A stretch of DNA of 64,000 nucleotides from Alsobacter metallidurans (GCF_014636935.1 NZ_BMES01000003.1:62001-126000), one strand, 5' to 3'. Positions 23,101 to 30,772 are shown, numbered from the stretch's first letter. The notes: a model not told the origin generated them from the letters alone. Numbers and translations are program-made.

Positions 23101-23550
23101 CGCAATGCGCGTGGCCAGGAACGCAACGGCCAAGCGCGCAACGGCCACGCCCGCAACGGCGCAGCCCCCGGCGAAGCGCCGCAAGGCGAGCGCGGCCCCC
23201 GTCCCGATCGTGGCCCCCGGCCCGAGCGCGGACCGCGCCCCGCGCGCCCCGAGGGCGGCGGCGAAAATCGGCAGGATGCTCGGCCGGCCGGTCGGCCGGA
23301 TCACCGCGGCGACAACCGCCCGCAGGGCGAACGCCCCGACCATCGTGGTCCACGGCGCGACGACCGCTTCGGCAAGGGCGGCCCGAACCGTGGCGGCCCG
23401 GCCAAGTTCGGCGGCAAGCCGGGCGGCGGTGGAAAGCCCGCCGGCGGTTGGACCGATCGTCCGCCGCGCGAGAAGGCGCCTGATCCCAACTCGCCCTTCG
23501 CCAAGCTGCTCGCCCTGAAGGCTGAGCTCGAGTCCAAGCAGAAGGGCTGA
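20116..23550 (+). CDS. Suv3-type DExH RNA helicase with RG-rich tail
   Basis: A 1144-residue protein. The first part is a superfamily 2 helicase of the Suv3 type, related to the mitochondrial RNA-degradation helicase: Walker A GPTNTGKT (20-27), DEIQ box (102-105), and motif VI region QIAGRAGRH. From about residue 827 the sequence becomes low-complexity: an Ala/Glu/Pro-rich acidic segment, then an RG-, RN- and RGP-rich basic segment (about 985-1115), and a short C-terminal helix. RG tails bind RNA and can drive condensates, so a role in RNA decay is likely. The ATG at 20116 directly precedes the helicase fold. The S4-protein gene starts 4 bp after the stop. Confidence 0.88.
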   Translation: MLPRSLPPSIRARGVTAVLGPTNTGKTHLAIERMVAHGGGLIGLPLRLLAREVYQRLVERTSVDAVALVTGEEKIKPPGARFWVATVEAMPRDLEVPFVAIDEIQLAADRDRGHVFTDRLLNMRGRSETLLIGAATMKPLIERLLPGANIVSRPRLSQLTFAGEKKLTRLPRRSAIVAFSAEEVYAIAELIRRQRGGAAVVMGALSPRTRNAQVEMYQSGDVDYLIATDAIGMGLNLDVDHVAFAADRKFDGAMHRRLNPAEFGQIAGRAGRHLRDGTFGTTGRCEPFDTELARSLEDHVFDAVKVLQWRNPELDFGTVARLVASLDRNPAEQGLTRAIPADDVIALETVAHDPELKAFASSPTAVSRLWDVCQVPDYRRVAPAAHADLVGTIYRQLMRDGRLSEDWFAARVAEVDRTDGDLDTLSNRIAQGRTWTFVANRPDWLRDPEHWQRVTRQVEDRLSDALHERLAQRFVDRRTSVLMRRLRENAMLEAEITAAGDVLVEGHAVGRLHGFQFAPDPQAGGPEAKALRNAALKALANEIDTRAARLSGAGDDAFVLANDGAVRWQGEVVAKLTAGEKLLEPRLRLLADEQLTGGSREQVQARLDLWIKAHVEKLLGPLLKLENAETLTGIARGLAFQIAEALGVLERSKVADEMKHLDQEGRGALRNFGVRFGAYHLTVPALLKPAPRGLAAQLWALKHGGSEPKGLDDILHLAASGRTSIPVDKEVARGLYRAAGFRVCGERAVRVDILERLADLIRPAIHYRPGVTPGEPPAGAADGEGFVVTTAMTSLCGCAGEDFASILRSLGYLVDRRPGPAITVALAPMAPTTPAVQAAAPAADAPAEASAAEAAATDANVAEAASTETVTDAPGGETAAPAEAATADVGSEAAEPTPLDAIAADFAVRGVAPEAADAAAALDAEDAAQPAIAEAVAQPALADESETALTAQPMVDAAGSDAPAETAEPAAPAEPILIEVWRQHRHQGGQRPARDRNARGQERNGQARNGHARNGAAPGEAPQGERGPRPDRGPRPERGPRPARPEGGGENRQDARPAGRPDHRGDNRPQGERPDHRGPRRDDRFGKGGPNRGGPAKFGGKPGGGGKPAGGWTDRPPREKAPDPNSPFAKLLALKAELESKQKG

Positions 23551-23554
23551 CCAC

Positions 23555-23872
23555 ATGGCGCGCCGCCACGGGTCCGGGTCCGCGCAAGACCGTGAGCCTG
23601 AAGGCGGCGCAGCCGATCGCCAGCGCCTCGACAAGTGGCTGGTCTACGCGCGCTTCGCCAAGACCCGGACGATCTCGTCGGAGTTGATCGAGAACGGGCG
23701 CGTCCGGGTGAACGGCGCGCGCGTCACCAGCCCGGCGCGTGGGCTCGCGGTGGGCGATGTCCTGACCCTGGCCCTGCCGCACGCCGTACGGGTGATCCGT
23801 GTCACCGGTGTGGCCGAACGACGCGGCTCCTTTCCGGACGCTCAGACCCTCTATGAGGACGTGAGCGGCTAA
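23555..23872 (+). CDS. S4-domain RNA-binding protein (Hsp15-like)
   Basis: A 105-residue protein with a single S4 domain (about 23-80): RLDKWLVYARFAKTRT then LIENGRVRVNGARV, as in Hsp15/HslR, which binds stalled 50S subunits carrying nascent peptide. It is packed 4 bp behind the Suv3-type helicase, an order kept in rhizobia, and so is probably co-translated with it. Whether it acts in ribosome rescue or with the helicase is inference. Confidence 0.87.
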   Translation: MARRHGSGSAQDREPEGGAADRQRLDKWLVYARFAKTRTISSELIENGRVRVNGARVTSPARGLAVGDVLTLALPHAVRVIRVTGVAERRGSFPDAQTLYEDVSG

Positions 23873-24047
23873 GGCGCGACGGCGGCGTATTGCCAGCGCT
23901 TTGCGTCTCGGCTAGGCATCCGACCGTGAGGGACCAACCCGACGTCTTTTCGCGATCGTGAAAGGCGACGGATATTCGAAGGACGTGCGCGCGGATCGCA
24001 GATCGCGCCTCGTCCTTGCGCCGGCACTGCCGGCCCGGGAGTTCGCA

Positions 24048-24386
24048 ATGACGTATGTCGTCGTCGAAAACTGCATCAAGTGCAAGTACATGGACTGCGT
24101 GGAAGTGTGTCCGGTAGACTGCTTCTACGAGGGCGAGAACATGCTCGTCATCCACCCCGACGAGTGCATCGACTGCGGCGTCTGCGAGCCGGAATGTCCC
24201 GCCGAGGCGATCAAGCCGGACACCGAGTCCGGGCTCGAGCCCTGGCTGAAGCTGAACGCCGAATACGCCAAGGGCTGGCCCAACATCACGGTGAAACGCG
24301 ACGCGCCCGGCGACGCCAAGGAGCATGACGGCGAACCCGGCAAGCTCGACAAATATTTCTCGCCGAATCCCGGCCAGGGCGACTGA
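24048..24386 (+). CDS. fdxA: 7Fe ferredoxin FdxA
   Basis: A 112-residue 3Fe-4S/4Fe-4S ferredoxin. The cysteines match Azotobacter FdI: C9, C17 and C50 for the 3Fe-4S cluster, C21, C40, C43 and C46 for the 4Fe-4S cluster, with the extra C12 and C25 also kept. The start [17 protein letters not shown] at 24048 has GGGAG upstream; the longer reading frame before it is not conserved in kind. It is an electron carrier of unknown partner, in the usual place between the S4 gene and carD. Confidence 0.95.
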   Translation: MTYVVVENCIKCKYMDCVEVCPVDCFYEGENMLVIHPDECIDCGVCEPECPAEAIKPDTESGLEPWLKLNAEYAKGWPNITVKRDAPGDAKEHDGEPGKLDKYFSPNPGQGD

Positions 24387-24715
24387 TTCCACCCAGGGGT
24401 CGCCCCGCCGCAAGGGAGAGTCGCTGCCGCAACAAAGCGACAGCGGCTCGAAACCTTTGATTCACACACCCATTTGTGATAGGGTGTGTTTAGTCGATCA
24501 CATCTGGCGCGCTCGCCCCTTACTCTGTCCCAATCTTTGAGTGAAATGCCCCGCTAGTGGCTGAGCGGGACTGGCAAGCGTTTTCGATTTTTCGGCTGAA
24601 TCATGAGACGGCGTGGGTATTCAATTCGCGCCGCGGGGTTATTCGTCGGCTTCGGCCGGCCTTCGCACGTGGCGGCTTGGCCCACTGGGCCCGGCCTCAG
24701 GGAGATGTCCTGAAT
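24387..24715. other. fdxA-carD intergenic region
   Basis: This 329-bp gap has no supported gene. It holds the inverted repeat at 24464-24489 and a smaller one, CCCGCT/AGCGGG, near 24550-24570. The part just before carD is likely its untranslated leader, with GGAG 12 bases before the ATG. No riboswitch class was recognised. Confidence 0.5.
24464..24489. promoter_or_regulatory. Inverted repeat upstream of carD
   Basis: ACACACCC (24464-24471), a 10-base spacer ATTTGTGATA, and GGGTGTGT (24482-24489) form a perfect 8-bp inverted repeat, followed by TT. A GATTC (GANTC) site lies just before it. It may be the fdxA terminator or an operator in the carD promoter; the T run is too short to decide. Confidence 0.45.
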
Positions 24716-25324
24716 ATGACGACCGCTAAGAAGAGCGCCAATCGCCAAGGTTACAAGACGGGTGAATTCGTCGTCTACCCGGCGCACGGCGTCGGCCAGA
24801 TCATGGCGATTGAGGAGCAGGAAGTCGCCGGCTTCAAGCTGGAGCTGTTCGTCATCTCCTTTGAGAAGGACAAGATGACCCTGCGGGTGCCGACCGCCAA
24901 GGCCACTTCGGTGGGCATGCGCAAGCTGGCCGAGAACACGCTGGTCACCAAGGCGCTCGAGACCATCACGGGCCGCGCCCGCATCAAGCGCACCATGTGG
25001 TCCCGCCGCGCGCAGGAGTACGAGGCGAAGATCAACTCGGGCGACCTGATCGCGATCGCCGAAGTGGTGCGCGACCTCCATCGTTCCGACGCTCAGCCCG
25101 AGCAGTCCTATTCCGAGCGCCAGCTTTATGAGGCGGCTCTCGACCGGATGGCTCGCGAAGTCGCGGCCGTGAACCGGCTTCACGAGACCGAGGCCCTGAA
25201 GCTGATTGAATCCCAGCTCGCCAAGTCGCCGAAGCGCCTCAAGACCGCTGACGCCGATACGGACGCCGAGGTCGAGCCGGAGGCCGCCAACGAGGCCGAG
25301 GACGACCAGGAAGAAGCCGCCTGA
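24716..25324 (+). CDS. carD: CarD-family transcriptional regulator
   Basis: A 202-residue CarD. The N-terminal RNA-polymerase-interacting Tudor-like domain (about 10-70, GYKTGEFVVYPAHGVGQI) is followed by a helical domain with ARIKRTMWSRRAQEYEAKI, which contacts promoter DNA. CarD stabilises open complexes at many promoters, including rRNA. The C-terminal 25 residues are acidic. The ATG at 24716 is preceded by GGAG; the in-frame sequence further upstream is non-coding in character. Confidence 0.95.
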   Translation: MTTAKKSANRQGYKTGEFVVYPAHGVGQIMAIEEQEVAGFKLELFVISFEKDKMTLRVPTAKATSVGMRKLAENTLVTKALETITGRARIKRTMWSRRAQEYEAKINSGDLIAIAEVVRDLHRSDAQPEQSYSERQLYEAALDRMAREVAAVNRLHETEALKLIESQLAKSPKRLKTADADTDAEVEPEAANEAEDDQEEAA

Positions 25325-25352
25325 CCGTTTGCGGCTTCCACGAGATTCAGAG

Positions 25353-25380
25353 AGAGCCCGGCTTCGCGCCGGGCTCTTTC
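25353..25380 (+). terminator. Intrinsic terminator of carD
   Basis: AGAGCCCGGC (25353-25362), loop TTCGC, and GCCGGGCTCT (25368-25377) make a perfect 10-bp stem followed by TTC. Confidence 0.88.
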
Positions 25381-25417
25381 GTTGAACGGGACCGCTCGGC
25401 CTAGTCGCGCGCGGGCC

Positions 25418-26284
25418 TCATGACGCGAGCTTTTCCTTGAAGAACGAAACCGTCCGGTCGAAGGCCAGCGTGGCGGCTTCCTGGTTGTAGCGCTCGGCGC
25501 TCGTGTCGTTGTGGAACGCGTGGTTGACGCCCTCGTAGACATAGATCGTGTGCGGGACGCCGGCCTCCTTCAGGGCGGCGTCATAACCCGGTATGCCGGC
25601 GTTCACGCGCGCATCCAGCCCCGCATAGTGCAGCATCATCGGCGCCTTGATACGCGCCACGGCTTCGCTCGGCGGCGCGACGCCATAGAACGCGACTCCG
25701 GCGCCGAGGCGCGGCTCACGGATGGCGAGAATGTTGACCATGCCGCCGCCCCAGCAGAAGCCGACCGCGCCGACCTTTCCGCCGCCATTCGGATGGTCTC
25801 TGAGAAAGGTCAGCATGGCGCCGGCCTGGCTGACGACGCTCTCGCCCGTGAGCTTCGAGAACAGGTCGCGCGCCGCATCGGCGTCCGACGGCGTTCCCCC
25901 GAGCGGCAGCAGGAAGTCGCCCGCAAGAGCGAGAAAGCCCGCCGCCGCAAGGCGGCGCGCCACGTCCTCGATATGGGCGTTCAGCCCACGGTTCTCGTGC
26001 AGCACAATCACGGCCGGGTGTTTGGCGTCATCGTTTGGGCGCGCCAGGTAGCCGGCGATCTCCACCCCCGCAACTTTGGTTCGCACCCGCTCGGCGACGA
26101 TGCGCGGATCCGTCTCGGGAACCAGAGCCGCGTGGGCGTAGTTCGGCTCCAACGCGACAAGGGCGGCGCTCGCCGCAGCCGACGAGCCCGCCAAGGCCGA
26201 CAGGCGTTCGAGGAACGTTCTGCGGGCCAGGGGCTTGTGAGTGTACTCGTCGTAGAGTTCGATGATGCGTCGATCGAGCGCCAT
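25418..26284 (-). CDS. Tat-exported dienelactone hydrolase family protein
   Basis: A 288-residue alpha/beta hydrolase. The catalytic triad of the dienelactone hydrolase family is visible: C177 in GFCWGG, D224 and H255 (NHAFH). Residues 20-52 carry a twin-arginine signal (ARRTFLERL, then an alanine-rich hydrophobic segment ending AHA), so it is probably exported folded to the periplasm. Substrate unknown; the family cleaves lactone and ester bonds. The ATG at 26284 is chosen since it puts the twin-arginine motif near the N-terminus; an upstream frame reaches into the rpoH promoter region. Confidence 0.87.
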   Translation of the reverse strand: MALDRRIIELYDEYTHKPLARRTFLERLSALAGSSAAASAALVALEPNYAHAALVPETDPRIVAERVRTKVAGVEIAGYLARPNDDAKHPAVIVLHENRGLNAHIEDVARRLAAAGFLALAGDFLLPLGGTPSDADAARDLFSKLTGESVVSQAGAMLTFLRDHPNGGGKVGAVGFCWGGGMVNILAIREPRLGAGVAFYGVAPPSEAVARIKAPMMLHYAGLDARVNAGIPGYDAALKEAGVPHTIYVYEGVNHAFHNDTSAERYNQEAATLAFDRTVSFFKEKLAS

Positions 26285-26448
26285 GCGGCGATGCTCCCTT
26301 TTGACGTTGAACGTGAGGCCCCCGGCCACGTCAGGGTGGCGGCGATCGCGGGGGACCACAAGGCCGGAGCGGCCCTTGGGAGGGCTGGCGGTGATCCGGA
26401 CCAATCACGAACGCGTAGAGACAATCAGGATCCGATACGGAGGCCGGC

Positions 26449-27318
26449 ATGGGTGAGATCTCGGGTGTGCGACGCACCTTCGTGAAGGCGGCCATGGACG
26501 CCCCGTTCCTCTCGCGAGAAGAGGAACATGGCCTTGCGGTGCGATGGAAGGACTGCAAGGACCAGGTGGCGCTCCACAAGCTTGCCTCAGCGCACATGCG
26601 CCTGGTGATCGCGATCGCGGCCCGCTTCCGCCACTACGGCCTGCCAATGGCCGACCTCATCCAGGAAGGCCATGTTGGCTTGCTGGAGGCGGGAGCCCGC
26701 TTCGAGCCCGAGCGTGAGGTTCGCTTCTCCACCTACGCGACATGGTGGATCAGGGCGTCGATCCAGGACTACATCCTGCGCAACTGGTCCATCGTGCGCG
26801 GCGGCACCAGCTCAGCCCAGAAGGCGTTGTTCTTCAACCTCCGGCGCATCCGCGCCCGGTTGTCGCAGTCGGCCGCTGGCGACAGCACGATCGACGTGCA
26901 TCAGGAGATCGCGACCGCGGTGGGCGTGTCGCGCAACGACGTCGCCCTCATGGAAGCGCGTCTGTCGGGGTCGGACATGTCGCTCAATGCGCCGCTGACC
27001 GACAACGACTCAGGCGCGGCCGAGCGTGTCGACTTCCTGGTCGACAACGCGCCGCTGCCGGATGAAGCCGTCGGAGAGGCGATCGATTCCGAGCGCCGCG
27101 TGAAGTGGTTGCGGTCCGCCCTGACGGTGCTGTCGGAGCGCGAGCTCAACATACTGCGGGAACGCAGACTCTCGGAGCAAACCGCGACCTTGGAGTCGCT
27201 AGGCGACCGCCTCGGCATCTCCAAGGAGCGTGTCCGCCAGATCGAGAGCCGTGCGCTGGAAAAGCTCCGCCGCGCCCTGCTGGAGAGCCATCCGGAGCCG
27301 AGCGCTGTGCTGATCTGA
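26449..27318 (+). CDS. rpoH: RNA polymerase sigma-32 type factor (RpoH family)
   Basis: A 289-residue sigma factor with region 2 (DLIQEGHVGLLEAGARFEPE, RFSTYATWWIRASIQDYI) and region 4 helix-turn-helix (LGISKERVRQIESRALEKL). The RpoH box QKALFFNLRR, found in heat-shock sigma factors, is present. Rhizobia usually carry two or more RpoH paralogues for heat or oxidative stress; which this is cannot be told. GGAGG lies 5 bases before the ATG. It is divergent from the exported hydrolase. Confidence 0.93.
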   Translation: MGEISGVRRTFVKAAMDAPFLSREEEHGLAVRWKDCKDQVALHKLASAHMRLVIAIAARFRHYGLPMADLIQEGHVGLLEAGARFEPEREVRFSTYATWWIRASIQDYILRNWSIVRGGTSSAQKALFFNLRRIRARLSQSAAGDSTIDVHQEIATAVGVSRNDVALMEARLSGSDMSLNAPLTDNDSGAAERVDFLVDNAPLPDEAVGEAIDSERRVKWLRSALTVLSERELNILRERRLSEQTATLESLGDRLGISKERVRQIESRALEKLRRALLESHPEPSAVLI

Positions 27319-27336
27319 ACGGCGTTCGGCGCGTCC

Positions 27337-28821
27337 CTACTCGACGATGATCTTGTAGACCGTGCCGGCCCGAACCGGGCCGTTTCGCTCGATGCCGTTC
27401 AGCAGTTGGAAGCGCTCCACAGGCCGGTCCGTCGCCATCCGGGTTGCGAGCGTCTCCACCGTATCGCCTGCCTGGGCGGTCACCAGCCCGACCTTGAGCG
27501 GCTTGACGCCGGAGGCCTCCTCGGGGCTCATCAGGTGAAGGCTTTCGATCGCCTGCCGAAAAGACCTGTCGGTCTCGGGCGTGTAGTTCTTCGCCGCCAG
27601 AATGAAACGATAGGTCGCTTGTCCCGCCTGAACGGCTGCGAGCCGGAACGTCCACTCCTCGCCTTTCGCCACCGTGGTGACGGCCGGCAAGCCGTTCACC
27701 GTCAGCGTTTCAACCGGCCCGACCTCGACGCCCTCGATCCAGCCCGACACGATATAGGCTGGCAGCGCGACTCCGTCGGGCATCTTGACGCTGTCGAAGC
27801 GCAACGCCTGGGCTCCTCCGGGCGCAAGGCCCAGCACCGCCGACGCGGAGTTCTCCAGCACGAAGCTTGCTGGCGCGGTGAACGCGAAGCCGAGTTGCGG
27901 ATGCATGAAACGGTTGCCGCGCACGACGCCCTCGGAGGGGTCGTCGCCGAACGTCATTCCGGAAATGGCCTGGAGGTAGCGTTCGCGATCCGTGTCGCCG
28001 ATCCCGGGCGCCCGGATCTGGCGAGCCGCCGTGAGCGCCTGGGAGACGCGCTCGGGCGTCGACGGGTGCGTGGACAGGAAGTTCGGTCCCTGTGATCCCT
28101 TTTCGCCGAGCATGGTGGCCCGCATGGCGGACTGGCGTCCCAGCGAAGCGAGGAAGCGCGCGGCCCCGAACGGATCGAATCCCGCCTTTGCGATCGTTCG
28201 CACCCCGATCTGGTCCGCCTCAAGCTCCTGCGAGCGCGAGAAGCTCGCCAACGTGAGCTTGCCCCGCGCCTGCACGACCTGCTGGGCGTCCCGATCGTTC
28301 AGGACCTCCGAGACCACCCTGCTGACGATCTCCGACCGGCGCTCCAGCTCGGCCCGCTGCATGGCGTGGCTCAGCGTGACGTGCGCGACCTCGTGCGCCA
28401 TCACGGCCGCGACCTCGGACGTGTCGTTCGCCAGCGCCAACAGGCCGCGCGTCACGTAGAGGTTGCCGCTCGGCAACGCGAAGGCGTTGACGACCGGGGA
28501 GTTCAGGATGGTCACCTGATATTGCTGGTCCGGCCGATCAGTGGCGGCCGCGACGCGTTTCATCACGTCGTTCAGCAGGCGCTCGGCGACAGGTGCGCGG
28601 TATTCGCCCCCGAAATTCGCCACCAGCCGCTTGTGTTCGCGGTTGCCGACCGGCTCCACGCCGGTGACCCGCGGCGCGGATGCGGGGAGGCTCGGCGCCG
28701 TGCCGGCCCCGAACCCGATTCGGTCGGACGCACAACCCGCCAGCCCCAGGGCAAGCGCCAGTGCGGCGGCAAAAGGGACCACGCGAGCGCGGACGCGAAC
28801 AGCGACGCCTGTCAGGTTCAT
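27337..28821 (-). CDS. M48-family metalloprotease lipoprotein with LysM tail
   Basis: A 494-residue protein. The signal peptide ends in the lipobox LAGC (C30), so the mature protein is lipid-anchored. The zinc site is HEVAH at 143-147, with the third ligand expected in QELEADQIG. The middle has extra conserved sequence of unknown role, and the last 55 residues (TAQAGDTVETLATRM ... VRAGTVYKIIVE) resemble a LysM peptidoglycan-binding motif. It resembles BepA/YfgC-type envelope quality-control proteases. The ATG at 28821 gives a clean signal peptide. Confidence 0.88.
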   Translation of the reverse strand: MNLTGVAVRVRARVVPFAAALALALGLAGCASDRIGFGAGTAPSLPASAPRVTGVEPVGNREHKRLVANFGGEYRAPVAERLLNDVMKRVAAATDRPDQQYQVTILNSPVVNAFALPSGNLYVTRGLLALANDTSEVAAVMAHEVAHVTLSHAMQRAELERRSEIVSRVVSEVLNDRDAQQVVQARGKLTLASFSRSQELEADQIGVRTIAKAGFDPFGAARFLASLGRQSAMRATMLGEKGSQGPNFLSTHPSTPERVSQALTAARQIRAPGIGDTDRERYLQAISGMTFGDDPSEGVVRGNRFMHPQLGFAFTAPASFVLENSASAVLGLAPGGAQALRFDSVKMPDGVALPAYIVSGWIEGVEVGPVETLTVNGLPAVTTVAKGEEWTFRLAAVQAGQATYRFILAAKNYTPETDRSFRQAIESLHLMSPEEASGVKPLKVGLVTAQAGDTVETLATRMATDRPVERFQLLNGIERNGPVRAGTVYKIIVE

Positions 28822-28956
28822 GCTCGAATGGGCGTGTCCGCCCCTACAGACTGGCAATCTCGACACACCCGCGATCAGCCGCAACCACGACGCCGTAGAC
28901 GCCGAATCCGCATTTCCGGAGCTGAGCCTCCGTTGTCTCTCCGGCCGACATGAGCG

Positions 28957-29760
28957 TCATTCGATTCGCTCGATGTCCTCAGGAGCGTTGATCTCGATCA
29001 CGGGACCGCCGCTTTCGGCCACGACCCCGCGCACCCGTACGCGAAGCCCTTTCAGAGATGACCACCTCATGCCCGATGCTTCAATCCTGTTCAAGGAGCG
29101 TTTCGAAATCGTGACGGTGAAGTCTTCGCTCCAGTTCTCCCCGAAATTGAGGTAGGCGCGGGCTTTGCGCTCGCTGGTGCTGACAACGCGCCCTTCCACG
29201 ACGGCGAAACGTCCGACCTGCTGGAGAATAGCGGCCGGTTCGGCGGCGTTGAAGAAAGCTTGCGCCTGAGCCCATGCGCCCTTTGCGCCGCGCCTTGCAA
29301 GCGCCTCCGCGGCGGCGAGCGCCGCCCCGCAACGCGCCGGCAATTCGGCCGGGTTGGCGGATGCGAGTCCCTCGCGCACCAGCGCCAGCGCAAGATCGTC
29401 GCCTTGGTCCGCCCTGCCGATCACGCCCGAGAGCCGGCCCCAGCGGTCCGGCCGCCCGGCGACTGGATAAATCACGAAAGGCCCGACCTCGGTGAAGCGT
29501 TTCACCGCGTCCACCCTGCGCCGTTCAACATCCACGTCGCCACCTGCCACCGCAATCGCGCCGGCCGCGATCCAGGTTCGCCCATCGGGCGACGCAAGAT
29601 CGCCGTCAGGATTGATCTTCAGGTCGGCGACCCCGACAGCGGCTCCAAGCCGACAGGCCGACATCTGGGCCTCGGACGCCTCACTGCCGCAAAGCAGCGT
29701 GACGGCCAGCACGAGCCCTCGCGAACAAGCATTGGATGGCCGCATGCGCATTCTGTGCAT
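28957..29760 (-). CDS. Thermonuclease-like exported protein, probably inactive
   Basis: A 267-residue protein with a signal peptide (about residues 12-32). The middle is related to staphylococcal nuclease folds, with DRWGR at 105-109 matching the DRYGR turn; the C-terminal part (YLNFGENWSEDFTVTI) is the OB-fold tail found in rhizobial thermonuclease-family proteins. The usual catalytic DGDT segment is not recognisable, so catalysis is doubtful. Of three close ATGs, the first (29760) is given; those at 29751 and 29745 are also possible. Confidence 0.65.
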   Translation of the reverse strand: MHRMRMRPSNACSRGLVLAVTLLCGSEASEAQMSACRLGAAVGVADLKINPDGDLASPDGRTWIAAGAIAVAGGDVDVERRRVDAVKRFTEVGPFVIYPVAGRPDRWGRLSGVIGRADQGDDLALALVREGLASANPAELPARCGAALAAAEALARRGAKGAWAQAQAFFNAAEPAAILQQVGRFAVVEGRVVSTSERKARAYLNFGENWSEDFTVTISKRSLNRIEASGMRWSSLKGLRVRVRGVVAESGGPVIEINAPEDIERIE

Positions 29761-29865
29761 GGAGATCGCCTTCTGGCTTTCGTGACAGTGCGGCTCCCGC
29801 AAGTGCACGTCAACCGGGCGCGGCAGCAACCCCCCGTGAAGTATTTCCAGTAAAACCCTGTATTT

Positions 29866-29891
29866 CGCACAATCCACAAGAACGTTGTGCG
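29866..29891. promoter_or_regulatory. Inverted repeat upstream of the NepR-like gene
   Basis: CGCACAA (29866-29872) and TTGTGCG (29885-29891) form a perfect 7-bp inverted repeat with a 12-bp spacer, 38 bp before the start codon. It may be an operator; no regulator is known. Confidence 0.35.
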
Positions 29892-29929
29892 ACCTCGCGA
29901 ATTGAGACTGCAAGCGAGGAGCATTCAGG

Positions 29930-30160
29930 ATGGTTGATGAAGCAGAGGACGAATGGACCGGCGTTTCTCGCCCCGGTCTTCAGCATGTCGTCCCTGATCG
30001 CCACGACTCCGCCTTGGAGCGGGTCGCACGGGGACTGAAGGGGGAACTTGGCAGAACCCTGCTCGAGCCGCTGCCGCCGGGGTGGCACTCGTTGCTCCGG
30101 CAGCTCGGAGAGGCCGAGCAAGGCTCCCAGAACTGGGGCGCGACAGGCCCGCACGCCTGA
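29930..30160 (+). CDS. NepR-like small anti-sigma protein
   Basis: A 76-residue protein. The central stretch ARGLKGELGRTLLEPLPPGW followed by HSLLRQLGEAEQ matches the NepR pattern: an amphipathic helix, an E-P-x-P turn and a second Leu-rich helix. NepR proteins sequester the general-stress sigma factor EcfG until PhyR titrates them. The start is strong: GAGGAG lies 9 bases before the ATG. No phyR, ecfG or histidine kinase is in the window, so it would be an orphan copy. The next gene encodes a stress protein with an EcfG-type promoter, which fits. The family call rests on the motif alone. Confidence 0.6.
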   Translation: MVDEAEDEWTGVSRPGLQHVVPDRHDSALERVARGLKGELGRTLLEPLPPGWHSLLRQLGEAEQGSQNWGATGPHA

Positions 30161-30182
30161 TTCGGACAGAGCCGGGAGGCTT

Positions 30183-30207
30183 GGAACCGAACCCGAGACG
30201 CCGGGTT
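30183..30207 (+). promoter_or_regulatory. EcfG-type promoter of the DUF892 gene
   Basis: GGAAC (30183-30187), a 16-bp spacer and GGTT (30204-30207) match the alphaproteobacterial general-stress consensus GGAAC-N16-CGTT with one mismatch in the -10 element. The start of transcription would be near 30214, 28 bp before the ATG. Confidence 0.6.
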
Positions 30208-30241
30208 GAGGGCGCAGTGAATTCATAATTTGGAGGACCGA

Positions 30242-30742
30242 ATGGCCACGACCGCAAAGCAAAAAACCTTGAATGATCTTTTTCTGGAGACGCTCAAGGA
30301 TATTTATTACGCCGAAAAGCAGATTCTCCGGAACCTGCCCAAGATGATGAAGGCCGCAAAGACGCCCGAACTGAAGCAGGCTTTCGAACGTCATCGCGAC
30401 GAGACGGAAGGCCAAGTCGAACGTCTGGAGCAGATCTTCGAACAACTCGGCAAGCCGGCACGCGGCAAGACTTGCCAGGCGATTATCGGCATAGTTGAGG
30501 AGAGCCAGGAAGTCATCGAGGAGTTCAAGGAATCCGAGGCGCTGGACGCTGGGCTGCTCGCCGCCGCGCAGGCGGTCGAGCACTACGAAATCTCCCGCTA
30601 CGGCACTCTGAAGACCTGGGCCGGCCAGCTCGGAATGAAGGACGCCGTGAAGTTGCTCGACCAGACGCTTCAGGAAGAAAAGAAAACTGACGAACTGCTG
30701 AGCAAGCTCGCCGAGCAGCAGGTAAACCAGAAAGCCGCCTGA
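30242..30742 (+). CDS. DUF892 (YciF-type) ferritin-like stress protein
   Basis: A 166-residue helical protein of the DUF892/YciF family. It begins LNDLFLETLKDIYYAEKQIL and repeats acidic helices with E/H residues (ERHRDETEGQVERLEQIF, AVEHYEISRYGTL) that form the di-metal ferritin-like bundle. These proteins are induced in the general stress response of many bacteria. TGGAGG precedes the ATG at 30242; an ATG four codons upstream is disfavoured. It has an EcfG-type promoter and its own terminator. Confidence 0.93.
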   Translation: MATTAKQKTLNDLFLETLKDIYYAEKQILRNLPKMMKAAKTPELKQAFERHRDETEGQVERLEQIFEQLGKPARGKTCQAIIGIVEESQEVIEEFKESEALDAGLLAAAQAVEHYEISRYGTLKTWAGQLGMKDAVKLLDQTLQEEKKTDELLSKLAEQQVNQKAA

Positions 30743-30772
30743 CGCACCCCAGTCGAAACGCTCGCCAACGAG

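Noticed and set aside
20026-23634. A 1202-codon open frame antisense to the helicase and S4 genes
   Set aside because: Composition is that of a shadow frame (Arg/Gly/Ala-rich, no family motif) and it covers two well-supported genes.
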